Below are positions 12,275-23,955 of a stretch of 64,000 nt of DNA, piece after piece; positions within the stretch are counted from its first letter, which is position 1, and every line of letters starts with the position of its first letter. A program made the position numbers and the translations under genes. The notes beneath the pieces were generated by a model, which worked only from the letters and a program-made list of their open reading frames with translations, had not been told where the DNA came from and ran no database searches. Source of the stretch: Antitrichia curtipendula (taxonomy: Eukaryota; Streptophyta; Bryopsida; Hypnales; Leucodontaceae); the NCBI GenBank assembly GCA_951230915.1, contig OX579637.1:4526001-4590000 (forward strand). Reading direction: 5' to 3'.

Positions 12275-13709
12275 AAAATGACCTTCCCCAGTGGATCTTC
12301 TCTCTGGACTTCCGAATCCGGAGAGTCCATCTTCTCTCTCTGGGGTCCTTTCTTCTTAATGGAAGCTGGGATCCACTCAGACTCTATCTTCCATGTAGAA
12401 GACCCTTTTTTCCTCTCTAATGAATCCCTCCCGGATTCTTCATCCGGTCCTCTCTTTTTCTCCCTTTTCTCACTCTCTCGGGGTAGAGTTATGTTCAGTT
12501 TCACTAGGGTGGCTGCTGCCTTGTATATAGTCCTCTCCGAATTCCTAAGCGTCCCTAAGTAATCATACAAGAAAAAGAGGAAGGGCCCAATAGGAGTTGC
12601 CTTTGTGTTTCCTAAAGGAGTGACCATTTTTCCTACTAGGTCCTTTACTATTCCTGCCTAAAATATTTTCCTCTCTCCACTCAACGCTCCAAAGATCGTA
12701 TTAGCCCAAGTTACTGTGATCCGGTTTGGACGTTTCGGATATAGTTTCGTGACTATGAACTCCATCATCCTTTTTTCTTTCCCTATCTTGCAATAGGCTA
12801 CTGCGTAGCCGTCCTTAGTATGGGGAGGATTAGAAAATTTACCTTCCGCAAACCTGTTTGTACGCGAAGCCATCCCTTCTCCCGGATGCAAAACACTACA
12901 ACAAAACCAGTGTTTTATGACTGCAAAATATGACTGCAATGAGTCGTAAAATCGAAAAATATGAGAGGCCGCAGAAATCACTGTAGATGACTGCAACATG
13001 ATTGACATGAGTCATTACCGACGAGTCGCTTCGGACATCAGTCATATTGGCAGTCATATTTTTTGGGGGGTATAATTATCCATAATTAGCCGTATTTTTT
13101 GCCAACAAGGCGTATATTTTGACTATCTTTGAGGGCTTGACTTTTTTTTGAGTTGCCCAGGCAAACAAAAATAAATCCTACGTGGCATGTAACTCCATGT
13201 AGTAATTTTTTGGCTGACGTGGAATATGACTGCGGTCAGTCATATTTTGGGTAATGTGGCATACGACTGCGGTTAGTCATATTTTGGCTGACGTGAAATA
13301 TGACTGCGGTTAGTCATATTTTGGATAATGTGGCATATGACTTTGTATAGTTATATTTTTCGTAGATGTGGAATATGACTCTTGTTAGTCATATTTTGAA
13401 AAATACAAAGTCATATTTTGGAAAAGACTTAATGTAGTTAAAAATGAATATATATGATTTTAGAGATGTACAAGAGATAATCATATTGGAAAGGGAGAAT
13501 GTAAGAAGGAAAGCAACTCTCTTCATTGACATTTATTAGTCACCAGTACAAAACATATATACCACAATGAATCATTCCACAAAATCCAATAAGGCCTATA
13601 TTTCTTACAATAATGTGAAGATGACTCTATTGGGTTGCAAGTAGACTCCAATGACTTTGTTTCCACTTTTGGTGCCTGCATATACAACTAAAGAAATAGG
13701 AGGTTAATT

Positions 13710-14310
13710 TTTAGTGAATGAACAACAAATCTCAACTTTCAAAGGCTTACAACAACACAAAATATGTAGCTCAAGTTTAAGGTAGGAAAAATAAGAATGG
13801 TGATGGAGAAAACAAGAAGAAAAATAAACAAGTACTAAGAGAAAACAACAAGCAAGAGTTAAAATGCAACAAGAAACAAGAACTAAGACACAATAAGAAA
13901 TAAGAAGCAACAACTAGGGCACAACAAGAAACAAGAAGCAACAACTAAGACACAACAAGAAACAAGAGTTAAGATGCAACAAAAATAAATAAGAAGCAAC
14001 AACTAAGACACAACAAGAAACAAGAGTTAAGATGCAACAAAAATAAATAAGAAGCAAGAATTGAAAAGTAACAAGAAGAAACAAAAAACAAGAATTAAGA
14101 AGAAGCAAGAATTGAAAAGTAACAAGAAGAAACAAAAAACAAGAATTAAGAAGAAGAAAGAGTTAAAATATTAGAGAAAGAAAGAGTTTAGATGCAACAA
14201 CAAGAAATTAGAAGCATGATTAGAACTAAGAAGCAACAAGAAAGAAGAGTTAAGATGCAACAAATAAGAAGCAATAACAAGTATGAACTAAGAGACAATA
14301 AAAGGCAAGG
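13710..14310. repeat. Purine-rich tandem repeat (AACAAGAA/AGAAGCAA)
   Basis: A low-complexity polypurine tract built from short AACAAGAAACAAGAAGCAAC-type units, with two longer exact reiterations (about 13,930-14,060 and 14,050-14,160). It lies inside the CACTA-type element. The Phe/Leu-rich minus-strand frames across it are artefacts of the repeat. Confidence 0.8.
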
Positions 14311-14324
14311 AAGAAGGGCCCAAA

Positions 14325-14440
14325 GAAGTGGCGGCTAGGGTTTCAAAACCCTAAAAAGTGGCGGCTAGGGTTTCAAAACCCTAAAAAAGTGGCGGCTAGG
14401 GTTTCAAAATCCTAAAAAAGTGGTGACTAGGTTTTAAAAG
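14325..14440. repeat. Tandem repeat with telomere-like core
   Basis: About four head-to-tail units of roughly 35 bp containing GTGGCGGCTAGGGTTTC followed by AAAACCCTAAAA. Each unit is itself a small palindrome (AGGGTTT...AAACCCT). The last unit is diverged. It lies inside the CACTA-type element. Confidence 0.8.
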
Positions 14441-15826
14441 CCCCCAAAAATAGTTGAGTAGGATTTCAAAATCTTAAGCAATGGCTTGTCCAATTTTTTT
14501 TTGAATTGCCCGTATTTTTCTTGGGTTGCCCAAAACAAAAAAACTGACACTATCATGGAAATATGACTGACAATATAACTTAGCGTTCTCCAAACATGTT
14601 CCCTACGTTCCCTATGAAGTACTTTGGTGTTCCTAATGGTCGTATAGTGTATACTTGTGAAGTAGAAGGCCCAAAAATGACTGACAGTCATATTTTGCAA
14701 TCATATTTTCCCTCAAGGTGTTGGCCTTCAAGAATATGACTGCAACTAGTCGTCAGTCATCCTCAGTCATATTTTTGCAGTCATAAAATACTCGTTTTCT
14801 TGTAGTGAAAAGTCGTACACCTTCTTCCACGTTTCAATCGTCTACTTTCCGTGCAGAGCGCGATTGGTCTTTGCCCACTTGTTTGACTGCTTGCCCAACA
14901 ATTCTTGAATTATCTCTTCACTCTTCAAACCTTTATAGGTGACGAAGAAATCCCGCTACTCTACTTTGACCCAGATCCTCCTCCAAATGCTTCCTCTCTC
15001 TCTAGTCCTTCCGAATGGCCGAATAGATGTTCTTGATCTTCAGCAAGTCAGACCCACTGCCTTCCACCTTCACCATCTCTCCCTCAGAGATCTGTTTCCC
15101 TTCATAAATCTCGCACAGTCCCTCAAAAACTATGAAGCGATAGGATCCTTCCTCTCTGTACTGACGTTACCTCTCTACTAGATCCGAAAACTAAGACTTT
15201 GTTTTCCTCTTACTCCTTCACACTTCCAAACAACTCTAAGTGCTCAAAAGATGCTGCAAATATCAGAAAGAGAAGGGAGAGTAGAAGTCCCAACCCCTGG
15301 GTCATCTTCCCCAACGTGGTTCCTAGCTATTTAGGTTTCCCGTTTCCGCCATCATCCTGGGAGGATCTGACCGTTTAACGGTCATCCCTAATTCCCGGTA
15401 GAGCCATTGGATCCTAGGAATGCTCTACTAGCTTCCGGTAGGTCCCGCAGCATCTTTCGATACATGCTTGCATCTAACCCCAACATCTCGAGATATTCTC
15501 GGGTACTGAACCAAATCCTATTCCGGTTCCGATTTTTGGTAAGAACAGAAAACCTTAACTTCTTGTTAACCTAATTATCTCTCTATCACTACACCTATTG
15601 TAAGGGAACGTTAATTTTGATAAAATTCTTAGTTTATACTTCCATGAAACAAAAAAAATGTACCAATACTAACTTGTTCCTCCAACTTTTTAGCTAACTA
15701 GGCTAATCTTCACATTTTGGTCTACGACAAAAGACAACTATTGGCAAGACGTTGTATTATCAACTAAGGTCACTTTTCATGATCTTCAAGGTTTTGAAGG
15801 CAAAACTTGAATCTACAAAGAGGGAC

Positions 15827-18800
15827 ATGGTCACGCAAACAGTGTCTCGGGAGATGCCGGCTCAAGAAAGGGAGGGACAAGCTTCCATGGGAACTCCAGG
15901 TACACAGAACAGCCGCAATGCTAGGAAAAATCAATAGTCTTGGATACCACCTTTGCTGCTGGCAAGAAGTAACCTTACCTCTAGTTCCAGAAGGAAATCA
16001 AAGCCTAAGAAGCCTAAAGAACCAGTGCTGGGTGAGACTAGTTTTAGGTCGGCAGTTACTAACATCCTAGAGGCTCACAACCCTTAGTGTGAGTACAATT
16101 ACAAAGTATCTGGGGAGGCCTACAAGAACTACTAGATACCACTTGCACAAGAATCACTTGTTTAGACGCCTACGTATTTGCAATCGACAAGAAGAAGTCA
16201 ATCTCAATTGACCAACTTATCTCATCGCCAACAAATATAAACATTCAAAGCCATGAGGATTGGCTTGCTACGGACGTCATGCATTATTATGTGCATATGC
16301 CCGACAAGTCCACCAAGCAGACTCTATGTGTTATGCCTGTAAACCAAATTGAAAATCCGACACCTGAGTCCTAGGACCAAATCAAAAAGGAACAATTCTA
16401 CCTAATTAACGGCCAACAAGATGATGGTGCAAATGAGATTGGACGAGTCCACTCTCAAACATTTTAGGGAGTGGGACTGCTACGTTGTCTGGTCAAATGA
16501 CAATAAGAAATTGAGGTCCATATCCGCCTACTATAACAAGGTAAACCATTTTGTCGCCATGAAGCCTTCTTGGTCAACTAACGCATGAAGTGTTTGGGAG
16601 AAAATGGGAAGGCAAGGAACCCGAAGGATCCCTCCCCAGCGGGTACACTGTCGAATACAAGGTGTAAAGCCAAGGACAAAGCCAATCTGGTGAAGTTCAA
16701 GGTATCATTCTATGAAGTGAATTTTCAAGATATCATGTGGATTTCTTGAAGTCCTTCTTATGTGTCCACTTGTACCTGCTTCTCTTATTTAGGTCAAGTC
16801 GACCTAAAGAAGATTATGTCATGTGATTCTGCCAAATCTATGAATTCTGTAATTAGGTCGAGTTGACCTAAACGTATGCTTATGTCTCTTCCCCTACGGA
16901 TGGATTTTGCAGGAGTTCGTGAAGGCAATGAACGCTCGCTTTGCAATGCTTGACGTTGTGAAGTCTCAGAAAGCCTCACAGGGTAAGGACGCCAAGGAGA
17001 AGTTGAAGATAACAAATGACTTGAACATTACAATACCTAATAATGTCTTCAGCTTATGGAGCGAAGTGATATTGAGCAATGCTCACGAGGAGCTCATCGA
17101 CCCAGTAACCCTCCAACCATTTAAATAGAAGACCGGGTGGAAGTTAGAGTCCAAAAACTTGACCCATGCATTCTTCAAGTGGATGGAAAACCTCTCCTAC
17201 AATGACATGAAGAAGCTCGTGACGTACATTCTGAAGTAAACACGGACAAGCAACACAGACAAGCGAACAAACAAGCATCTGAAGGTGACAATCAAGTAGG
17301 TGGCTTCAGTGCTTGAGAATTGCTACACTCACAAGGAGTGGGTGGAACGACGCAAGTGGAAGTATCTTGTCAAAAAAGAGTTGAACCATCTTGACCCAAA
17401 TTTGGGCCTCATAAACGCATTCAATGAAGTGAATGTGGATAAATGGAGGGAGTTCAAGAGGAATCGTTGCATCACTAGTGCGACAATGAATGTCGTCCTT
17501 AAGCAACCAAAAGAGGACTATTTCAGGAAGGCCAAGCAGACCAAGGCCAAGAACAAGGAGGCTGCAAAAATATTGCCTTACATTGCAGAGTTCTTTAGAG
17601 TCTTACTTGAACATTGCTCGAATTTTGTGAAGCACATTGTGGTTGCACACTATAGGCCATACAATATTGTAGCCGACAAAAACTCACCATGGCCGTCTGG
17701 AACATGGATTGAGAGGACGACATCGGAAATAAAGTTTAGAATCCTTGATTTTTGATATGCTCTAGTGGTTCTCAACAAGGGCAACTATATGCCACTAATG
17801 CCGTATTTCTTTTTGGCTATGAAGTCCTTTTAGGAGGCCACACAAGCTCAACTAGAGGAGATCCTGACGTGGCTCTTTATTTGCTCCAATTTAGTGGAGC
17901 AGAACCAGGCTTTGCACTACATGTAGACAAACGAAGTCCTCAAGGATTTCAAGATGGACTTCATGGACTATTGGCCCGCAAAGGTTGTCCGAATGGAAGA
18001 CTACTCCTCTAACAATAGCAAGGCAACTGAGAAGATTTATCTCACGTTCTTGCAAAACCCCAACAATGCCATTATCATGACTCCAAAGCCAACATATCGA
18101 GCCCATGACACAGACGTTTTCAGAATGCCCCGAGCTTACAATGAGCTGAAGTACAAGATTCACAACATAGAGCTCCAAATAGAGTTCTACTTGAATATCC
18201 TCAAAAGATTTGGCATTAGTGGGAGGAACATAATGTCAGTATTTGCGGGCTTGAAGTTCACTTGTGCCGCGATGGTGAGTTTCTTTTCAGGTTTATTTGA
18301 CCTAAACGTGGATTCTCTGGATTCAACATGTCTTGTAACATTTGTAGAACATATACGGATGAATAGGTTGACTCGACCTAAGTGAGTAAATATCAATCCC
18401 TCAATTTGTAAATAATGTAGTATATGTACATGGTTCAAGTCGGCCAGGCCTAAATGAATAGGCATCGCATTATAGTTGAAAATTACTCCATGTCCAGGTT
18501 TTATATTGACTCGACCTAAAATGTCAACAAACATGTCTATTTGTGTAGCTGACTGTCATGTATGTGCTGCAGATGTTGGGGTTGGACGTCTTTGCTGTTG
18601 GTACCTCCAACGAGTCCAATAGCTGGACAGCTATCGCTAAACTTGGGAAATCACTAGACAAGAGTGATTTCCTTCCGAAGGGGTACTTTGAAGACAAAGA
18701 AATGCACCGTTAGAGTGTTGGAGGTCTTGCAACACCCGCAGCTTCAAAGAAGAAGAGAAAGTCGGCATAGGATTTGCCAATGCCTCAACCTTCTCAAGGT

Positions 18801-19459
18801 GAACCATCTTCTCAAGTTGGTCCGTCTCATGGAGATTTTGTAGATTTGTCATCGGATGAAGATGAAGAGGAATACAACCACGGCCTCAATGATCTACAAG
18901 ATGAGCAGTTGACGCCTGTCCACATCTCTCACAGTATTAGGGGGTCCTCTATATTGTCTGGGCAATCGGTAGAGTTGCATCCCATTGAGATGCAGCCATC
19001 CAACACGCCGCCACGTTCTACGACTCTGAGAGCAATAGAAAAGAGGAGGAGACACAATGACAAACTCTTTGCCATGGGTGCAGAGATTGACGAGATTAGA
19101 ATGGAGAGGCTGCAAGATTAGGCAACAAACATGAAGATGTACATCCAGCAGAGTTACATGATAGACCACTTCTCAAATTGCATCATGGCACTATCGTCGA
19201 AGGTTGACAACACGTACAATGATATTATGAATAGTGTCAGAGGTACTCTACCACTGGCGACAGTTTTGCCAGTCCTAGTAGCTCCCCAATTGTTGCTACA
19301 AGGTCAAGCCTCAAGTTTGTTGAATACTGGGACGTGAAGTTTGGCGGAGCCGATTTGGTCCGCATTGCCCTCGGTGAATCTTCACCTTGCTCCTGGTTCT
19401 GTTATGCTTCTTCCTCTACCTATTGGTGTTGTTGCTCTTCTTCCTCCTCTACTTGTTGG
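15827..19459 (+). pseudogene. Decayed spliced gene with methyltransferase-like motif I
   Basis: Plus-strand exons separated by short introns and scattered stops and frameshifts. Frames near 16,160-16,600 give segments such as YLINGQQDDGANEIG and EWDCYVVWSNDNKKL. A donor at about 16,702 and an acceptor near 16,912 bound an intron. Frames at 17,300-17,755 and 17,954-18,270 follow. The segment NIMSVFAGLKFTCAAM is spliced over an intron (about 18,274-18,573) to MLGLDVFAVGTSNES. Together these resemble motif I and the following acidic position of permuted DNA amino-methyltransferases (DPFAGSGTT...GIE-type). A Ser/Asp/Glu-rich segment DLSSDEDEEEYNH lies near 18,850. I could not find a convincing DPPY motif. 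The assignment is tentative. Confidence 0.35.
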
Positions 19460-19708
19460 CACTACTAGAATTGCCTACCCTAATTTGCACATTTCTGTTG
19501 ATTCGACAATTTTTAAAATTTTCTCTGTTGGTTTGGCAAACAATCAACACGTTTCTGCTGTCCAAACCAACTGAAAGTTGTTAATTCATATCCGAATCAA
19601 CTGAAAGATGTTGATTGATGTCCGAATCAAGCTATCCGAACCCACTCCCTAATCAACCTAAAACAATTAATTTTTCAATGGGTTAGGACACGCTTTTTTC
19701 TACTAGCA
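19460..19708. mobile_element. CACTA-type MITE, copy 2, TGG target duplication
   Basis: Begins CACTACTAGAATTGCC and ends TTTTTTCTACTAGCA. The flanking triplets are both TGG (19,457-19,459 and 19,709-19,711). It shares nearly all of its sequence with the copy at 314-532, plus a short internal duplication around CCGAATCAACTGAAAG. Ignoring it makes the flanking proline/leucine/valine-rich reading frame continuous, so it inserted in an exon. Confidence 0.8.
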
Positions 19709-21038
19709 TGGCGTGCCTCCTCTTGTTCTTTCTATGGTTGTGCTTCCACCTCTTCCTCCTAGAGACCAATTGCTGGACATTCCCCCGCCACCTCGGGAGA
19801 CCAACGTCGCAATTGTTGGTGCTCCGCAAGTAGATATTGACATTGATGTGCCCGCAACTGAGGCTCATGCAATAGACGTTGACATGGTCGAGACGTCGCA
19901 TGCAGATGCCCCCGCAAGTTGATCCAAATTATATCACTCCATGTCATTTTGTATAGTTTAGGTTGACTTGAGCTGATTTCATGAGTTGCAGGCATTGCTG
20001 ATGTTGATCTTGTTCCTTTGTCATCCAAACATCAATCGTCACATAGTCAGCTTCATGTGTCTCTTGATGATGTTCCCGTGGGAGAAATTGTGCCTACTTC
20101 GCAAATAGACACTACGACTTCAGAGCGTGAGATTGCTCCAACTGTACAAGTGGACATTGAGGATGATGACTTATTGTTTTTGGACGGTGATGTCATGGTG
20201 GTCAAAGTTGTAGAACCCGTTGTCGAGGTGCAGGAAGCATTAGAGCTGCAACTGAATCCACTCACGAGAAGGTATGTCATACATAAACTGTCCTTATTGC
20301 CTTTTCTTTAGTATTTACAATACCATTTTGCGCTAGTTCAAAAATGTGTCAGTTTAGGGTAGTAACTGGCTGCACATTTATCCATTTGAAAATAGGAATC
20401 AAATTCTCTTTGTCTTTGTAGAGGGATGTCGAAGGAGCTCAAACGTCCATTAAGGTCTAGGGTGGCCATGAGGTGGCTCAACATTATTCTCGGCCTAAAT
20501 GGTATTTTATGTGTATATGAAGAAATCAAAACCAAGGGATGGTATAGTCACGTAGGCAAATCCTCGCACAGACACTTTGCTACAGTTCTCACTGCTGTGG
20601 GAAAGAAAGAAGTTTATGTCAGGCCCAATTGCTCGCAGTTCTTCAGAGAGTTAGCAAAGATTGTCATCGTTTTAGTGTGGAGCTCCATGAAAATGTTCAA
20701 TACTGAAGGTGTTTGTAAACATCTTTCCAATGGAATAGAAATGCCCTTTCTCGTACTCGGACAAGAGTCCTGCACAACATTGAAGTGCAGAGATGGTTCT
20801 AGAAAGATCACGACTTTCAAAGAGTCCGATACAAACAAGAACTTGTTCCTTAAAAATTTGAGTACTTTGTTCAATGGCTCACGAGGGAATTTTATGTCCA
20901 ACGATACCATCATAGTAGACGACAGCCCTTGTAAGCACATTACAAACAAGACAGAGAATGTCATTCTCCCTAGCACTTGGTCAAACAAAGGAAATGGTCC
21001 GAAGAATACATTTCTCTTGGACATCTTGCTTCCCTAGT
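19709..21038 (+). pseudogene. FCP1/NIF-like phosphatase-domain gene, degenerate
   Basis: A Pro/Val/Asp-rich N-terminal exon (from about 19,709) is followed by an intron (about 19,919-19,991), an acidic exon to about 20,271, a second intron, and an exon from about 20,422 to the TAG at 21,036-21,038. The last exon reads like an NLI-interacting-factor/FCP1 HAD phosphatase: VRPNCSQFFREL, then VLVWSSMKM, GQESCT, and near the end DTIIVDDSPCKH. The catalytic DxDGT-type motif is replaced by LGLNGIL, so the nucleophile Asp is missing and activity is unlikely. It directly follows the methyltransferase-like exons on the same strand and may once have been one transcript with them. Function in this context is unknown. 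Confidence 0.5.
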
Positions 21039-21330
21039 TTAGGTGTCTTTACGCTGCTCGAGATGAAGGGTTGAAGTCGTTCAAGAAGAATAGCTCAGGG
21101 AAGATGGGACGGTGGATGCTTTGCTATGAACGAAGTCGTCGAGAGTACAACTGGCTAATGGAAGTAGTTTGACTTTTATTGAGTCTGAGATAGGCCAATG
21201 GAGGTGTTTTTTTTAGTTTAGATTAGCTATACTAGATCCATGCTAGGTGTCAGGCTTCATCACTGGCAATGCAATTTAGCTCATGTCAACCTCAATTGTA
21301 CGTAGTTTATGAATTTTGTGCTCTTCTATT

Positions 21331-21523
21331 CACTAGTAGAAAACGGAGGAATTTTGACAGAATTATGTTGATTTGGACGTGTTGTCCCGGTCACTGTTTT
21401 GTTGATTTCAACAGAAATATGTTAGTTTTTAACATATTTATGTTGAAATCAACAAAACAGTGACCGGGACAACACATCCAAATCAACATAATTCTGTCAA
21501 AATTCCTGCGTTTTCTACTAGTG
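21331..21523. mobile_element. Fold-back CACTA-type MITE, ATT target duplication
   Basis: A 193-bp element whose two halves are near-perfect reverse complements: both ends read CACTAGTAGAAAACG..GAATTTTGACAG inward, and the arms meet near 21,430. The flanking triplets are ATT on both sides (21,328-21,330 and 21,524-21,526). Both strands therefore show similar short frames, which are not genes. A transcript would form a long hairpin. Confidence 0.85.
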
Positions 21524-22017
21524 ATTTTGTATAATATATTGTTCAAAGGAATAAAATGGAAATGCTTCTTCATCATAAGTTGATTCATATTTTCCACTTC
21601 ACCTCTTTGTTAGTGAGGCTTAGGTCGGATTGACCTCATTTGTGGGTCCTGTATGTTGAGTTCACGGCTTGTATGCATATTGTGGGTCAAGTCGACCTAT
21701 TCTAAGACATTTTAGGTCGAGTCGACCTCTTCTATATTGTTTTTTGGTTGAGTCAAACGCTTCTAACTTGTTATTGGTCGAGTTGACCTCTTCAATCTAA
21801 ATCATTTCAGCTCTACACAACCTAAAATGGTCGCTCTTCTCTTTGCGGAGAGCTCTGGACATGTTCTCCTACCTACGCTTCTGTTGACATGAGTTTTGTA
21901 TTTGGCTTTCTATTTCAGATTGTATGCAGATCCCCGTCTCCAATTTGAAATAGAAGTCTGATTTGCGCAGCATCGGTTGATTCCTTTCTAGAGTACAGCC
22001 AAAACGCAATCTTAAGC

Positions 22018-22554
22018 ATGGGGAACTTCTTATGTTCAGCGGCAACGGCTAATTCAACGATGGACTTCTCTCTGAATCCCGTGGACAACGGTGTGGTAAA
22101 CAGTCCACCAAGTGGAACTCGGCGTCTGTCCAAATCATGCTCCCCTTCTCTTTTACGACCCACTGCTACGGGGGGGTCACAAATGTCGTCGTCTGCCTCC
22201 GACAGAGTGCCGCAGAGAAAGCTCTATGACGACAGTAGTATGAAAATGACCTTGCCTATCATGGAGGCAGTGGCATTGGAAGGAGTACGCAATAAAATAT
22301 TTCCTAGCCGTTTGCATCCATCACCCCTACCAAGACAACGTCTGAGGTCTCTCGGTGTGCGGAAGACAAAGATGCATGACAGATTATCCTTGAGTCAATG
22401 CAAACTGCCGATTGTGCATGTATGGGACCAGAAGTTTATACAACTGCAGAGGAGACAAGCATTACAAGAATTCAAGAAGAGTGATAATGGTTACTTTCAA
22501 GGACCTGAAATTCAAAAGGCCTTGGACATGTTGAAGAGTAAATCACACATGTAG
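22018..22554 (+). CDS. Unrecognised Ser/Arg-rich protein of about 178 residues
   Basis: An uninterrupted frame starting MGNFLCSAATAN, with Ser/Pro-rich N-terminal half and a basic C-terminal half (RRQALQEFKK). MGNFLC resembles an N-myristoylation/palmitoylation start, but no family is recognised. It is the last open piece of the plus-strand locus and could be its terminal exon. It is the longest clean frame between 21 and 33 kb. Confidence 0.3.
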   Translation: MGNFLCSAATANSTMDFSLNPVDNGVVNSPPSGTRRLSKSCSPSLLRPTATGGSQMSSSASDRVPQRKLYDDSSMKMTLPIMEAVALEGVRNKIFPSRLHPSPLPRQRLRSLGVRKTKMHDRLSLSQCKLPIVHVWDQKFIQLQRRQALQEFKKSDNGYFQGPEIQKALDMLKSKSHM

Positions 22555-22559
22555 TATCT

Positions 22560-23719
22560 GTTCATATTGTAGATTCCAAATCTATACGTACAAAATAGCA
22601 TTATGCAATTACTATAAAAAACTCAATGCTAGAGTGAATCACGCTCATGGCAACTACATACATTTTTAGTATACCTTTTGGAGATGCAAAAATTTTAAAA
22701 ACGTAAAGAAAGGTTTACTATCATTTGAAAATGTTTATGAAGAGAAAGTATTAAGGACCTCCTAATTTTGGATTACAGACACCATTTCAACATATCAGGG
22801 AGACAAGAATACATTTCATATTCTAGGCTATTATATAACAAAGGGTCATATTTAGATTGAGAGTAATGCAAACCGTTCAAATATTATAAACCGGGTAGAC
22901 AAAGTATCGAATCTTCATAGTCTGTGCTAGTCCTACAAATAGGAGCATCGGAAGAGGACGCCACGGTAATGGAAGAAGGAAGTGGATGTCAAGCTTTGAC
23001 ATGAATCTGGACAAGGAAATTATTGAGACAAAATAACCTAGGTTCTACTGTAAGCACTCCTGTAGGCAGCATTCAAAACCACCTACATCTCGAGTGCCAT
23101 TTGGACGAGTGCTGCAATGGATTGTAGGGTAGTTGTTTCTATCATTTTCGTGCCTAGATCTGTGTCACAAGCTTAGCAACCACTTCATTCTTCTGTCACC
23201 ATGGCGTCATCTTCCGAAGCAATCTATTTGCAGTGTCTAACACAGACTATGGAGATGAGATACTTTGCTTCCAAGAGTGTAACGGTAGGCAATGCCTCTT
23301 CAAATGACCAATTTGCTATGTATTAGTCTAAAACATCCTTATTCAATCAATATTTGTCATCAATTGTGTTGCATATTGCAATTACTGCATGATGTTTTAA
23401 AAAAATTCATTAGAAAATCTATTTTGCATGACATTGCATTGCTTTTTTTATGGTTACAGACAAGTCATTTCTCTTTGTCTATGGTTCAATTGCCTCTTGC
23501 TATTCTAATGTTGTTGGAAAAGACTCTCATTTCATTGGAAAACTCCCATTTTAATTAATATAGTGTTAATGGTAGGGTAGTGGGGCAGAGTGATGACATA
23601 CTACAATATAAACATAATTCTATATATTTCATACTTTTCATTGTAGGGTCACTATATGAGTGAAAACCATTGTAGACATTTTGAATGTTACATATACATC
23701 AAAGGACTTCCATTCAATA
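22560..23719. other. AT-rich intergenic sequence, no gene seen
   Basis: No supported gene. The plus-strand frame at 23,292-23,558 is hydrophobic and low in complexity, without family features. Confidence 0.5.
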
Positions 23720-23955
23720 TACTATAAGAAACCATATTTTAGGTGATGTTAAATAAAACAATTGATGTCTAAGTTGATAGATTTTAGGTGACGTTGAATC
23801 CAACAACCTTTGTTTTTATGTCAACAATGACATCCAATGTAACCTCTTGCTATTATATTAGATGTCATTGTTGACATAAAAATAAGGATTGTTAGGTTTG
23901 ATGTCACCTAAACTCCGTCAACTTAGACATTAAAAAACTATATTTTCTTATAGTG
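23720..23955. mobile_element. Fold-back MITE with ACTATAAGAAA ends
   Basis: Left end TACTATAAGAAACC and right end reverse-complementing to CACTATAAGAAAAT. Long inner arms (GATGTCTAAGTTGA...GGTGACGTTGAAT and their complement) make most of the element an imperfect hairpin centred near 23,840. The flanking triplets ATA and GTA match at 2 of 3. It has no coding capacity. Confidence 0.65.

Larger units (their letters stand above)
12894..14807. mobile_element. CACTA-type non-autonomous element, AAA target duplication
   Basis: The left end is CACTACAACAAAACCAG and the right end reverse-complements to CACTACAAGAAAACGAG, both followed by nearly identical TATTTTATGACTGC or TGTTTTATGACTGC arms. The flanking triplets are AAA on both sides (12,891-12,893 and 14,808-14,810), the 3-bp duplication of CACTA elements. 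Subterminal AGTCATATTTTGG/GACTGCGGT motifs recur many times near the left end (12,980-13,420) and again near the right end. No transposase frame is present. It interrupts element B copy 3. Confidence 0.85.
12275..15593 (-). pseudogene. Element B copy 3, truncated gag-like gene
   Basis: The minus-strand coding sequence is homologous to the gag-like proteins of element B at 43.5 kb and 51.2 kb. Shared blocks are HLEEDL near the N-terminus, then KWAKTNRALHGK with TIETWKKVYDF, then FAEGKFSNPPHTKDGYAVAYC and VTWANTIFGAL, then TPIGPFLFFLYDY. The 5' end on the minus strand begins TGTAGTGATAG at 15,593, comparable to TGTCAC in the other copies. The 3' part is replaced at 12,274 by the hAT terminus. 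The CACTA-type element at 12,894-14,807 cuts the coding sequence. Stops and frameshifts are numerous. This copy is clearly more diverged than copies 1 and 2. Confidence 0.7.
16790..21790. repeat. Dispersed AGGTCGAGTCGACCT-like palindromic motifs
   Basis: Variants of TAGGTC(A/G)AGT(C/T)GACCTA occur near 16,792, 16,852, 18,287, 18,364, 18,431, 18,508, 21,620, 21,687, 21,708 and 21,775, singly or in close pairs. Most lie in introns or just outside exons of the plus-strand locus. The core is a near-perfect palindrome around GTCGAC. None was noticed elsewhere in the window. Function unknown. Confidence 0.55.

Noticed and set aside
13704..14135. Leu/Phe/Cys-rich minus-strand frames that look like membrane proteins
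   Set aside because: They are the complement of a purine-rich tandem repeat inside a CACTA-type element.
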